64,000 bases of DNA from Planctomycetota bacterium (lineage in GTDB: Bacteria; Planctomycetota; Planctomycetia; Gemmatales; HRBIN36). The position numbers were made by a program, and so were the translations under genes. The stretch covers positions 62,001 to 126,000 of the forward strand of contig JACTMY010000002.1 of assembly GCA_014584395.1 (NCBI GenBank), written 5' to 3'. The notes under the pieces were generated by a model. It saw only the letters and a list, made by a program, of their open reading frames with translations, searched no databases and had not been told where the DNA came from. This document shows positions 28,101-35,890 of the stretch, one piece after another (the stretch's first letter is position 1; each line of letters starts with the position of its first letter).

Positions 28101-29302
28101 CGCACCGTCGGCCAGAATTTATCCGCGGCCAGTCCCTGACAGGAAAAGGCGAAGCGGACGCCATGTTCGGCCAGAACGGCGGCGTTGCGCCATTCCTCAT
28201 CATGCTTGCGTTGCAGCTCGGCTTGGGCCCGCTTGGGAAGCTCCGTCAACTTCGCAGGCTCTTCCGGAGGCGGCGCCGGGGACGTGGGGACAAACGGCTG
28301 AAACCGGCGGCGCTGGGGCGGCCGGGGTTGCTCGGGCAGGTTCAACTTCAAAATGACCGGCACCTGTTCCGCCTTCAATCGATCCACCGCGCGCCAGGCC
28401 TCCGCACCGCCGAGCAAGATGGGGCGAAGGTGGTGTTCCTTGGCGAAATCCAAGGCGCGATGAATCTCGTCCTTCGTGTCGGCCTCGATGACGACGGCCA
28501 TCTGCCCGGCCAGCACCAGTTGCAAGGTATCCAGTGCCGGGTCCAGCGGCGGACGAGCGCTGAACTGGCCCGACTCAAAAGCCGCCTTGCGGCGCGTGTG
28601 ATGGTTGGCGTCGATCAGGACCTGTCTGGCGTGAGCCATGATCCCCATGAGCGTGGACGGATAACCCGCACCCGGGGGCATGCGAAAGGCCATGTGCTGC
28701 GCCGCGGGGCCGCGCAGGATCGTTTGCCGCGGCGCTCTGCCGCTGAGCACCTGCACGACGCTCTGTCCCGCGAACAGTCCCCCTTCGGGGCTGGCCACCC
28801 GAAGCACCAATCCTTGCTTCCGCCATGGATTCGCAGCTTCATCATCCGCTTGCAAGGCCGTGCCGACGTCGAACTCGGGCGTGATCCCCTTGCGATTGTC
28901 CGATTTCGTGGCCACCAGGGCTTCGCTGCCGTAATCGAAAGGCTCCGACGGGCCGGTTTCCGACCGCCGCAAGTTGAAATCGATCCCCCAACTGTTCGCC
29001 CCATCCATGAAGCCGGGGTAAATCCAAAGGTCCTTGGCCTGGATGATCTCCGCGTCGGGGGGCGGCTGCACGTCAGGTCCCATGGCTTCGATGAGGCCTT
29101 GGCGAATCACCAAGGTCGCCTGGATCGGCGGTTGACCCGCGCCTGGCACCAAGGTGGCCCCTTGCAGAGCATAGACCGAAGTTTGCAATCGCGGGGCCTG
29201 TTCCGCCCACAATTGGCTCAACCAGCAGGTCATGCCACAAAAGGCCAGGAACAGGGTCAACCGGCGCAAGCGCAAGAACGTTTGCTGGTGCTGTGAGATC
29301 AT
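25172..29302 (-). CDS. exported giant protein with three amidohydrolase-like domains
   Basis: 1376 residues from the ATG at 29302, with a signal peptide (LTLFLAFCGMTCWLSQLWA). Three imidazolonepropionase-like units: about 40-480, 548-955 and 962-1376, each opening with a small beta-barrel (ALQGATLVPG, LLQGATLITL, LIRHATIHPV) and a YPGF/MPGI/YPGM turn. Only the middle unit has the metal ligands: DTHSH at 606-610, HCHC near 764, QHG near 790 and SDSN near 845. Units 1 and 3 read MDGANSW and VDAGTIL where HxH should be. A charged Pro/Lys/Glu linker joins units 1 and 2. It is probably a secreted metal hydrolase of unknown substrate. Confidence 0.88.
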   Translation of the reverse strand: MISQHQQTFLRLRRLTLFLAFCGMTCWLSQLWAEQAPRLQTSVYALQGATLVPGAGQPPIQATLVIRQGLIEAMGPDVQPPPDAEIIQAKDLWIYPGFMDGANSWGIDFNLRRSETGPSEPFDYGSEALVATKSDNRKGITPEFDVGTALQADDEAANPWRKQGLVLRVASPEGGLFAGQSVVQVLSGRAPRQTILRGPAAQHMAFRMPPGAGYPSTLMGIMAHARQVLIDANHHTRRKAAFESGQFSARPPLDPALDTLQLVLAGQMAVVIEADTKDEIHRALDFAKEHHLRPILLGGAEAWRAVDRLKAEQVPVILKLNLPEQPRPPQRRRFQPFVPTSPAPPPEEPAKLTELPKRAQAELQRKHDEEWRNAAVLAEHGVRFAFSCQGLAADKFWPTVRKLIDKGLPADKALQALTQAPSEFFNVANQAGRLAPGRPAHLVVMSGPFEKASSAVRFVFADGVRFDYSTPSSGPSTDKDKAPAPKPTEKKEAAVPPTTTASDQPPEKESSTEKKQAAGKPDEGQADAPPEQPTEIEADRVPKTRTGGSVLLQGATLITLAEPGTIKADLLIENGKITAIGPDLLAPIGVKVVRLDGLYIMPGIIDTHSHFSMSGGVNEATLSVVPEVRVRDIVNSDDPQIYKALAGGVTTARLLHGSANCIGGQDAVIKMKWGATAHEMVLHDAPRGIKFALGENVKRSAGRFPNTRLGVEAVLVRAFTEAQAYRQEWQDYHKAKASNPNLLEPRRDLRLEALVDILEGRLFIHCHCYRADEILMLLRVADRFGFKIKSLQHGLEGYKVAPEIAIHGASLSSFADWWAYKIEAYDAIPYNAALLTEAGVLTVLKSDSNELMRHLYQEAAKTMKYGGLSETDALKMITLNAAKQLGLDKRLGSLEIGKDADLAIFNAHPLNSYARCEMTLVDGEVYFERADRGPTKNLPPMEMPKARGPELNYLKIAKNPKGKYLIRHATIHPVIGPAVRGDELLIENGKISALGPKLDVPEDAVIIDAKGLHLYPGMVDAGTILGLTEIDSARETKDYADSGDFQPDLRAAIGINPDSELIPVTRSNGVLAVVSRPTGSILPGQSVLVHLHGWTIEDMVIRDPLALHLDLPPRIPVFSGSPNAPPMARAIARKQRDEKIRKLKDMFKQALLYEQAKLNKSLNRPIDPRLEALLPYAKGEKPVMILAERAEDILEAIKLADELHIKMVLNGGLESWKVAKELKHRQIPVILGPVMTMPQENYDPYDATFACAAKLHEAGVKFCIRSEGGPNSRNLPYEAAMAVSYGLPWEEALKAVTLYPSEILGVADHFGSIEVGKQANLVFTDGDLLQATTQVRGLLINGQPIEPVDKQTRLYERYRERLKEQRNSRSLSDPQR

Positions 29303-29373
29303 GGAGCATTCCCTTGGATAGACAGACATCCATCGCCGAGCCGATCAAGGCCGGTGAGGATTGAAGCAGGTTT

Positions 29374-29416
29374 GGCGAGAATCTACTTCTCGTGAGCATA
29401 AACGCTCACCCTCGCC
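29374..29416. promoter_or_regulatory. nested inverted repeats, possible structured RNA or regulatory site
   Basis: Outer arms GGCGAG (29374-29379) and CTCGCC (29411-29416) enclose two hairpins: GAGAA-tctac-TTCTC (29377-29391) and GTGAGC-ataaac-GCTCAC (29392-29409). The element lies 72-114 bp upstream of the amidohydrolase start on its strand, so it could be a 5' leader structure or protein-binding site. The first hairpin competes with the outer stem for three bases. Confidence 0.5.
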
Positions 29417-29569
29417 AGAGCAAGCAACAACCCGTCCTTGGGACTGACAGCGTAGGGCAAAGCTGCTGTGAATGTGATTCATTTAGAACATGCCCATGAA
29501 TGCAACACTATCAAGCATTTATCAGCGGAAGAATGTCAGTGCAATCCGTTTGAAACCAGAGGAGTCGCC

Positions 29570-29632
29570 ATGGACTTTGGCATTGAAAACGAACTGCGTC
29601 GCAAAACTATAAAGAGATGTAATCCGGGATAA
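29570..29632 (+). CDS. possible 20-residue micro-ORF
   Basis: ATG at 29570 preceded by GAGGAG at about -8, a good ribosome-binding site, then 20 codons (MDFGIENELRRKTIKRCNPG) and TAA. It is the only translation-start-like signal in the 674-bp gap. It could be a short peptide, a leftover gene start, or chance. Confidence 0.25.
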   Translation: MDFGIENELRRKTIKRCNPG

Positions 29633-29976
29633 TTCCGTTCATGGTTTCACAAATTATCAATCGCATTTACAAACAGACTCAATCAACGGTTGCCTTGGCC
29701 TATCGAGACTGTCTCTCGTCTTCATAAATCATGCCAACACAAACATCCATACCCTGAATTGGATTCCTGCAGACAAGCCTGGTTGTCGCATGGTATCTTG
29801 GTAGATCATGCTTACCCACGAAATGGGGCTTGTGCTCTGGCCAAATGATGGCTCTTTTCAACACTCCTTGGGATGCATCAAAAAGTTTGGTTTTCTGCAA
29901 AAATGCCGACTCGGGCGGTCTGATCGCGCCGGGCTGGTGTTCAATGAGGCATGACCCTTTGGGAGGGACGGTCTCC

Positions 29977-32361
29977 ATGTTTTCACGCGGTTTGCTCGTT
30001 TTCATCGCCTCGGCGTGCAGCATCGGCCTGGTTTGGTCCGTCCAGGCCATCGACGTCGAAACCCGGCCCGTCGCCGCCAAGGGCGAAGCGGTCCAGGTGG
30101 ATTTCGAGCGGCATATCCAGGGCATGCTCGGCCGCTTGGGCTGCAATTCGGGTTCATGCCATGGCTCCTTCCAGGGGAAGGGCGGCCTGTATCTCAGCCT
30201 CTTTGCCTACTCGCCTGAGAAAGATCACATCGCCTTGACACAGGACGCCATGGGCCGGCGCATCAATCTCATCGAACCGGAAAATAGCCTGGTCTTGCTC
30301 AAGGCCACGGGATCCATCCCGCATGGCGGCGGCAAGCGGTTCGATAAGGATTCTGAAGCGTATCGCCTTTTCTTGAGTTGGATCAAGGCGGGAGCTGCCT
30401 GGAAGCCCGAGGCAGGCAAGATTGAACGCATGGACATCGTTCCCCCGCGGCATCGCTTCCAACAGCCAGGCGAAACACTGCCCCTTAAAGTCGTGGCTAC
30501 ATTTGCTGACGGTTCACAAGCCGATGTCACGGCCATGTGTGATTTCCGAGCACAGGACGAAGCGGTTGCCGACGTGACGCCGCAAGGCCAGGTCAAAGCC
30601 GTCCAACCCGGGCTGACGGCCATTGTCGTGAGTTATCGCGGCCAGGTCGAATCCGCCATCGTTGCCATTCCCGCTCCGGTTGCGGCTCCCTGGCCGGATG
30701 CCGCCTGGCAGACCTATTCCTTCATCGATGAGTTGGTGCAAAAGCCGCTGCGCGAGCTGAATATCGAACCCTCGGCCCTGGCCGACGACCTGGAATTCCT
30801 GCGCCGAGTCACCATCGACACCATCGGCAAGCTGCCCACGCCCGATGAGATTCGCGCCTTTGTCAAGGATACGGACCCGAAGAAGCGCGACAAAAAGATC
30901 GATGAATTGTTGGCCCATCCGCTGCATGCTGCCCTCTGGGCGACAAAGCTGTGCGACATCACGGGCAACAACTTCGACATGCTCGGCAACCCGCAGAACT
31001 ATCGAGCCAAGTGGAGCAAGATGTGGCATGATTGGTTCCGCGTTCGGCTCGAAGAAAATCGCCCCTACGACGAAATCGTGCGCGGCGTCCTGACGGCGAC
31101 GAGCCGCGAGGGGCGGACGCCCGAGGAATGGCTGCAACAGGTCCTTGCGCTCGAAAAGGAGATGGAGGCAGGGTTCGATTCCGAGTATGCCAAGCGGCAA
31201 ACCCTCGATCTGTTCTATCGCCGGGTGGGGCTGACCCTGGAGCAGACCACGGAGCAAACCGCGGCGGCCTTCATGGGCGTTCGCGTCGAGTGCGCGCAAT
31301 GCCACAAACATCCATTCGACCGTTGGACTCAAGCCGATTACCGCGGCTATGCGAATGTTTTTGCGAATGTGCGGTTCAATCTGTCGCCGGAGACTCGGGC
31401 GCTGGTCGAACCGATCAACCGGGAGCGCGTTCAGGAAGCACAAAGCAAGCGCCGGCAAGCGCTGCAAATCCGCGAAGTGTTCGTGGACATGTCCCCGCGG
31501 CCGCGCCGGCTCACTCATCCGGAAACCAACCAACCGCTGCCGCCGCAGGCGCTGGGCGGTCCTGTCCTGGAGGGGGCCGATCCGCGGATTGCCCTGGCCG
31601 ATTGGCTGACTCAGCCCGACAACCCTTATTTCAGCCGAGCGATGGTCAACCGCGTTTGGGCGCATTATTTCGGCATCGGCATTGTGGACCCGGTGGATCA
31701 GTTCGCCGTGGCTAATCCGCCGTCCAATCCCGAATTGTTGGACCGCTTGGCAGAGGATTTTGCCAGCCATCGGTTCGACCTGCGGCACCTCGAACGCATC
31801 ATTCTGCAATCGCGCACCTATCAGCAAACGGCCCGGCCCAGTTCGAATAACCAAAGCGACCGCCGGCTCTTCGCCCGCTCCTATCCGCGGCGGATGATGG
31901 CCGAGGTGGTCGTGGACGTGCTCAACTCGGCCCTGGGGACGCAGGAAAACTTTGGCAACGATGTGCCGCGGGGCAGCCAGGTGATCGAGGTCGCCCCCAG
32001 CCGCACGAACAACGGCAACCTGAACTACCTGTTCAGAATCTTCGGCCGACCCGCTCGCAGCACGACCTGCGACTGCGAACGGACCCCGGAGCCGGCCTTG
32101 CCGCAAACGCTGTTCATGATGTCCGATCCTTATTTGCTGGGTAAGATTCAATCCGGCCGCTTGCGGCAGATGTTGGGAAAGCGGCTCAGTCCCGAGGCGA
32201 TTGTCGAGGAATGCTTCCTGGCGACGCTCAGCCGCTGGCCCACGCCGGAAGAGAAGGAGAAGACCTTGGCCTACGTCAAAACCCGGAGCGATCGGACCGC
32301 GGCCTGGACCGATGTGATGTGGGCGTTAATCAATACCCGTGAATTCATCCTGAATCATTGA
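29977..32361 (+). CDS. PSCyt1/DUF1549/DUF1553 protein with Ig-like domain
   Basis: 794 residues. Signal peptide (GLLVFIASACSIGLVWSVQA), then a PSCyt1-type cytochrome-like segment with CNSGSCHG (Cys56, Cys61, His62), a bacterial Ig-2-like domain (VVATFADGSQADVTA, about 168-222), DUF1549 (FIDELVQKPLREL to VECAQCHKHPFD, with a CxxCH haem-type motif at 439-443), and DUF1553 to the C-terminus (RAMVNRVWAHYFGIGIVDP, RMMAEVVVD). The family is abundant in planctomycetes and placed at the cell envelope; activity is unproved. The ATG at 29977 has GGGAGGG upstream. The downstream DUF1501 gene is the usual partner. Confidence 0.93.
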   Translation: MFSRGLLVFIASACSIGLVWSVQAIDVETRPVAAKGEAVQVDFERHIQGMLGRLGCNSGSCHGSFQGKGGLYLSLFAYSPEKDHIALTQDAMGRRINLIEPENSLVLLKATGSIPHGGGKRFDKDSEAYRLFLSWIKAGAAWKPEAGKIERMDIVPPRHRFQQPGETLPLKVVATFADGSQADVTAMCDFRAQDEAVADVTPQGQVKAVQPGLTAIVVSYRGQVESAIVAIPAPVAAPWPDAAWQTYSFIDELVQKPLRELNIEPSALADDLEFLRRVTIDTIGKLPTPDEIRAFVKDTDPKKRDKKIDELLAHPLHAALWATKLCDITGNNFDMLGNPQNYRAKWSKMWHDWFRVRLEENRPYDEIVRGVLTATSREGRTPEEWLQQVLALEKEMEAGFDSEYAKRQTLDLFYRRVGLTLEQTTEQTAAAFMGVRVECAQCHKHPFDRWTQADYRGYANVFANVRFNLSPETRALVEPINRERVQEAQSKRRQALQIREVFVDMSPRPRRLTHPETNQPLPPQALGGPVLEGADPRIALADWLTQPDNPYFSRAMVNRVWAHYFGIGIVDPVDQFAVANPPSNPELLDRLAEDFASHRFDLRHLERIILQSRTYQQTARPSSNNQSDRRLFARSYPRRMMAEVVVDVLNSALGTQENFGNDVPRGSQVIEVAPSRTNNGNLNYLFRIFGRPARSTTCDCERTPEPALPQTLFMMSDPYLLGKIQSGRLRQMLGKRLSPEAIVEECFLATLSRWPTPEEKEKTLAYVKTRSDRTAAWTDVMWALINTREFILNH

Positions 32362-32408
32362 CCCGATGTGGTTCCAAGGAACAATGGTCCCCATTGAAGG
32401 AGTCGATC

Positions 32409-33734
32409 ATGAGTTCGCCGCTGCTGCGTGATTGTGAGCAATTTCACCGCCGCGATTTTCTTCGGCTGGGCGGTGCCGCGGTGCTGGGCTTGAGCCTGGC
32501 CGATCTGCTGCGGGCGGAAGCGAAGATGAAACAAGAGCCGACGGCGCCTAAGGCTGCGGCTCACAGCGTCATCCTGGTCTGGCTGGCGGGGGGGCCGTCC
32601 ACCATCGACATGTGGGACCTGAAGCCCGACGCTCCGGACACGATTCGCGGCGAGTTCAAGCCTATCCCGACCTCCGTTCCCGGACTGATGATCAGCGAGC
32701 ATCTGCCCAAGATGGCGGGGGAAATGCGCCATGCCACGCTGGTGCGGTCGATCCATCATTCGATCCCCGCGCATGGCCCGGGCACGCTTTACATGACGAC
32801 GGGGAATCGTCCCACGCCCGCCCTCAATTACCCCTCGCTCGGCTCCCTGGCGGCCAAGCTCCTCAAAACGCCCGTGGGCGTACCGCCGTATGTGACCTTC
32901 AATAGCCTGCGCGCGGGAACGGCCGGCGGCGCGGGTTTCCTGGGAACGGCCTTCAATCCTTTTGAAGTCGAAGGCGCCAGTGGCCGCGGCGGGCAGATGC
33001 GCGTCCGCGGCGTGGCCTTGCCTCCTGGGTTCGCCCTCAAGGACCTTGAGGATCGGAATCAACTCCTGGCGGAATACGACGCCTATTTCAAGGGCATCGA
33101 TCAAAGCTCCGACATTGTCCAGGGTTTGGATCAGTTTCAACAGCAAGCCCTCGACATTCTGCGCTCCGACCGGACGAAGAAAGCCTTCGATCTGGCCGCG
33201 GAGCCGGAGTCAGTCCGGTCGGCCTATGGTCAGGATCCGCTGGGGCAAAGTGCGTTGGCGGCGCGGCGGCTGGTGGAGGCGGGCGTGCGCTTCGTGTCTA
33301 TCGGCACGGGAGGATGGGACACCCATCAAACGAACTTCCCCCGGCTCAAGGATCGCAACCTGCCGCAGTTGGACAAAGTGCTGGCCGCACTCATCCACGA
33401 TCTGGCCGAGCGCGGCCTGCTGGACAAAACAATCGTCTACTGCGTCGGCGAGTTCGGCCGCACGCCCAACATCAACCGCAACGCGGGCCGGGATCATTGG
33501 GCGCGGTCGATGAGCGTGCTCCTGGCGGGGGGCGGCTTCAAGCGCGGCTTCGTTTATGGCAGCACGGATGAGCATGGCCGGGCGCCGGAGACGGATCCCT
33601 GTTCACCGGACGACGTCTCCGCGACGATCTTTCAGCAACTGGGTCTGGACCCGCACATGGAGCTGCAAACCGGCACGGGCCGGCCCATTCAGCTTTTCCG
33701 CGAAAGCAAACCCATCGCCGCCTTATGCGGCTAA
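32409..33734 (+). CDS. DUF1501 family, Tat-exported protein
   Basis: 441 residues. A twin-arginine signal (HRRDFLRLGGAAVLGLSLA, Arg14-Arg15) predicts export of a folded protein. DUF1501 (sulfatase/alkaline-phosphatase-like fold) hallmarks: VILVWLAGGPSTIDMWDLKP, MTTGNRPT, GTGGWDTH and GEFGRTPNINRNAGRDHW. It follows the PSCyt1 gene by 47 bp with an AAGGAG ribosome site. Pairs of this kind are standard in planctomycetes and are thought to act together outside the cytoplasm; the substrate is unknown. Confidence 0.94.
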   Translation: MSSPLLRDCEQFHRRDFLRLGGAAVLGLSLADLLRAEAKMKQEPTAPKAAAHSVILVWLAGGPSTIDMWDLKPDAPDTIRGEFKPIPTSVPGLMISEHLPKMAGEMRHATLVRSIHHSIPAHGPGTLYMTTGNRPTPALNYPSLGSLAAKLLKTPVGVPPYVTFNSLRAGTAGGAGFLGTAFNPFEVEGASGRGGQMRVRGVALPPGFALKDLEDRNQLLAEYDAYFKGIDQSSDIVQGLDQFQQQALDILRSDRTKKAFDLAAEPESVRSAYGQDPLGQSALAARRLVEAGVRFVSIGTGGWDTHQTNFPRLKDRNLPQLDKVLAALIHDLAERGLLDKTIVYCVGEFGRTPNINRNAGRDHWARSMSVLLAGGGFKRGFVYGSTDEHGRAPETDPCSPDDVSATIFQQLGLDPHMELQTGTGRPIQLFRESKPIAALCG

Positions 33735-33773
33735 AGGCCTACCCGCGGCGGTCGATCAGCAAGCCCCCAAACG

Positions 33774-33794
33774 CCCCCGGTCATCGACCGGGGG
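33774..33794 (+). terminator. hairpin terminator after the DUF1501 gene
   Basis: Perfect 9-bp stem CCCCCGGTC (33774-33782) and GACCGGGGG (33786-33794) with loop ATC, 39 bp after the DUF1501 stop. The following bases TTGTGTATAAT hold only a weak U-tract, so termination may be partial. Confidence 0.6.
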
Positions 33795-33799
33795 TTGTG

Positions 33800-33805
33800 T
33801 ATAAT
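33800..33805 (+). promoter_or_regulatory. possible -10 element for a leaderless purN transcript
   Basis: TATAAT, a perfect sigma-70 -10 hexamer, ends seven bases before the purN ATG at 33813, so transcription would begin at or next to the start codon. No -35 is visible, because the terminator stem occupies that position. Confidence 0.4.
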
Positions 33806-33812
33806 GAGGGCC

Positions 33813-34445
33813 ATGACGCCAAGATTGGTCATTCTCATCAGCGCGGGCGGCACGACGCTGCAAAACTTGATCGATCGGATCGAGCAGGGCCGCTTGTCCG
33901 CGCGGATCGTCGAGGTCATATCAAGCCACCCCGGCGTGTTTGGCCTGGAGCGGGCGCGCCGAGCCAACCTGCCCGCGTCGGTCATCACCCGCAAGGAATC
34001 GGGATCGACGCAGCGCTTCAGCGACCGCATCTTCGAGCGCTGCCGTGAAGTTGGGGCCGACCTCGTGTGCATGGCCGGTTTTCTGCAATTCCTCCTGATC
34101 CCCGACGATTTCCAGCATCGCGTCATGAACATCCATCCCTCGCTCATCCCCTCTTTTTGCGGCCACGGCTTTTATGGGCACCACGTCCACGAAGCCGTGT
34201 TGCGGCATGGCGTGAAGGTGACGGGCTGCACGGTCCATTTCGCCGACAACGAATACGACCATGGCCCCATCATCTTGCAGAAATGCGTGCCCGTGCAGGA
34301 AGGGGATACCCCCGACACGCTGGCGGCGCGGGTGTACGAGCAAGAATGCGAAGCCTATCCGGAAGCGATTCGCTGGTTTGCCGAGGGGCGGCTCCGGGTG
34401 ATCGGCCGCTGCGTCCAGATCTTGCCGTCGAACCAGGGGGTTTAG
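33813..34445 (+). CDS. purN: phosphoribosylglycinamide formyltransferase
   Basis: 210 residues. Transfers formyl from 10-formyl-THF to GAR, the third step of purine synthesis. ISAGGTTLQNLID (9-21) phosphate-binding loop, LVCMAGFLQFL, NIHPSLIPSF with catalytic Asn106 and His108, GCTVHFAD with catalytic Asp145, and GPIILQKCVPV. The GHGFYGHHVHEAVL form of the loop occurs in one PurN subgroup. The ATG at 33813 gives the canonical start MTPRLVILIS; an ATG at 33804 lies inside the predicted -10. No other purine gene is adjacent. Confidence 0.93.
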   Translation: MTPRLVILISAGGTTLQNLIDRIEQGRLSARIVEVISSHPGVFGLERARRANLPASVITRKESGSTQRFSDRIFERCREVGADLVCMAGFLQFLLIPDDFQHRVMNIHPSLIPSFCGHGFYGHHVHEAVLRHGVKVTGCTVHFADNEYDHGPIILQKCVPVQEGDTPDTLAARVYEQECEAYPEAIRWFAEGRLRVIGRCVQILPSNQGV

Positions 34446-34455
34446 AACTTTGCGG

Positions 34456-35238
34456 TCATACCTCGATGGGAATCAGCTTTGGCGTCGGCACGACGTGGCC
34501 GTAGATCGTCCCATGGCAAGCTTGTAGCTGCTCGAAGTTCAATTTCAGAAAACTGTGCAGGCCGCGGTTCGGGGTTCGACTCAGGTAGTCCTCCGCCATC
34601 CGCAGCATGGATTGATCGTATGCTTTCTTGCTGGACGTATGCAACGCATAGCGGCCCTCGTGGCGGCGCAGATCGCCATTGAACTCGGGGGCAATGTGGT
34701 ACAACTCGTGGAAGAGCGTGATGCACTTTTCCGGAAAGCTTTGATTCAGGAACCGGGGCAGGCAGAACGTGACCAGATAGAGCAGTTCGACGTGATCCAA
34801 CCAATAACGCTGGACCTGGAGCAAGCGGCCGCGCCGTTTCTCGAGGGTTTGCCCTTTGCGAAATCGCAGTGGCGTGACCTTGGCCTGCAGGCCATGGCGA
34901 TGAGCGGAACGGGCTTGCGTGATGGTGAAGAGAATCTGCGGCAGCCGCAGGTGTTTGAAGTCGGCGCCGTGTTCGACGATGTCCTTGCACAGTTCGCCAA
35001 TGGCATGGCCGAAATCCAAGCCGCCATGTTCGTCATTTAGACCCGGGGCAGCCGGGGAACCATGGGCTGAGCTGGTAAACCGGGGCGACCAGACATGCGG
35101 TGATGGCGGCGGCAAGGGGCGATGACCGCGCACCCGCCGCACGGGCAAGGCGAGGCCCTTCCCATGACGAGACCAGTGCATTTCCAAGGGGATAACGGTG
35201 CGCGGCTTGGGGGAAATCAGAGAAATGATGCCACTCAT
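34456..35238 (-). CDS. putative zinc metallopeptidase (HExxH)
   Basis: 260 residues. Residues about 175-210 contain TLFHELYHIAPEFNGDLRRH: an HELYH zinc motif followed by a downstream acidic/His segment, the layout of putative-metallopeptidase families seen in phages and bacteria. The N-terminal about 70 residues are Pro/Arg-rich and low-conservation-looking, so a later start is possible, although no later in-frame ATG precedes the core. No signal peptide or membrane helix. It faces purN 10 bp away and has no operon partner. Specific substrate unknown; enzymatic activity is inferred from the motif only. Confidence 0.7.
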   Translation of the reverse strand: MSGIISLISPKPRTVIPLEMHWSRHGKGLALPVRRVRGHRPLPPPSPHVWSPRFTSSAHGSPAAPGLNDEHGGLDFGHAIGELCKDIVEHGADFKHLRLPQILFTITQARSAHRHGLQAKVTPLRFRKGQTLEKRRGRLLQVQRYWLDHVELLYLVTFCLPRFLNQSFPEKCITLFHELYHIAPEFNGDLRRHEGRYALHTSSKKAYDQSMLRMAEDYLSRTPNRGLHSFLKLNFEQLQACHGTIYGHVVPTPKLIPIEV

Positions 35239-35561
35239 CTTTGCCTATCCATCCTGATCCATCATGAGGTCAGCCCATCGACCGGCGATTGACAGGGTCT
35301 CATGATACCAAAGCCCATGGTCGGTTCAAACGGACTTCTCCCCTCGGATCGGTAAAATCGTTGAAGTCGATCCAACCCGCCTGCCGATGATGTTCACGAG
35401 GAGTCCCAGGGCTGGTTCCAAGGGGAGGAAGCATGGGCGCTCCGGATGCGGGGTGGAACAAGGAAGTCCACCGCAGGGGATTAGGGGTGGCCACAGCGAA
35501 TCGTCGAGCGAAATGGGGGACGTTTCGCTCGAAGAATCCAAATCGGTCGGGGGAGACGCGG
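35239..35561. other. 323-bp region between the metallopeptidase and lipoprotein genes
   Basis: Divergent promoters are expected. The lipoprotein frame stays open back to an ATG at 35433 that has a strong AGGGGAGG ribosome site, but that 43-residue extension would mask the lipoprotein signal. The extension may be a separate short leader or chance. No RNA gene or repeat seen. Confidence 0.4.
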
Positions 35562-35822
35562 ATGAAACGGGAACGCCGTCACGGATGGAAGATGGTTGCG
35601 GGTTTGTTTGGCGTGACCCTGTTGGGGTGCGTGGGCTGCCAGACCAACATGGGCGGGATGACGTTGCCATCCGCTTACTATCTGCAGCAGCGACCGACGT
35701 ATGTGACGCCCTCGCCGCAATTTCCGCTGCCCAGGGAACTGGCTCAGCAACAGGCGGCAGCCTCCGCGGCGGGCGTGGATTTGATGACCGGGCGTTCCGT
35801 TAACAGCGCCATGCCGAGATAA
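35562..35822 (+). CDS. small predicted lipoprotein
   Basis: 86 residues. Basic N-terminus MKRERRHGWK, hydrophobic VAGLFGVTLLGCVGC with lipobox cysteines, then a mature part rich in Gln, Pro and Ala (GGMTLPSAYYLQQRP and FPLPRELAQQQ). GGGGGAG lies at -6 to -12. Similar short lipoproteins with a TLPS-YYL-Q and FPLPREL pattern are, from memory, widespread in planctomycetes; function unknown. It precedes the exporter genes by about 200 bp, with a terminator-like hairpin between. Confidence 0.75.
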   Translation: MKRERRHGWKMVAGLFGVTLLGCVGCQTNMGGMTLPSAYYLQQRPTYVTPSPQFPLPRELAQQQAAASAAGVDLMTGRSVNSAMPR

Positions 35823-35890
35823 GGCGGGCCCCCATGACGGGCCGTTGGCCTGGTCGGATGGGTGTTAATGGAAGTCGATGAATTGCGGTT

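Larger units (their letters stand above)
29303..29976. other. 674-bp noncoding divergent region, AT-richer than its surroundings
   Basis: Separates the divergent amidohydrolase and PSCyt1 genes. It carries a nested inverted-repeat element at 29374-29416 and a 20-codon micro-ORF at 29570-29632, described separately. I see no tRNA, transposase remnant or long ORF with a plausible start. Promoters for both flanking genes must lie here but no clean -35/-10 pair is visible. Confidence 0.6.

Noticed and set aside
27980-29296. 438-codon plus-strand frame over the first amidohydrolase unit
   Set aside because: Arg/Leu-rich translation without domains, antisense to a supported gene.
30514-32151. 545-codon minus-strand frame over the PSCyt1 gene
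   Set aside because: Antisense to a gene with clear family motifs and ribosome site; no own start signals.
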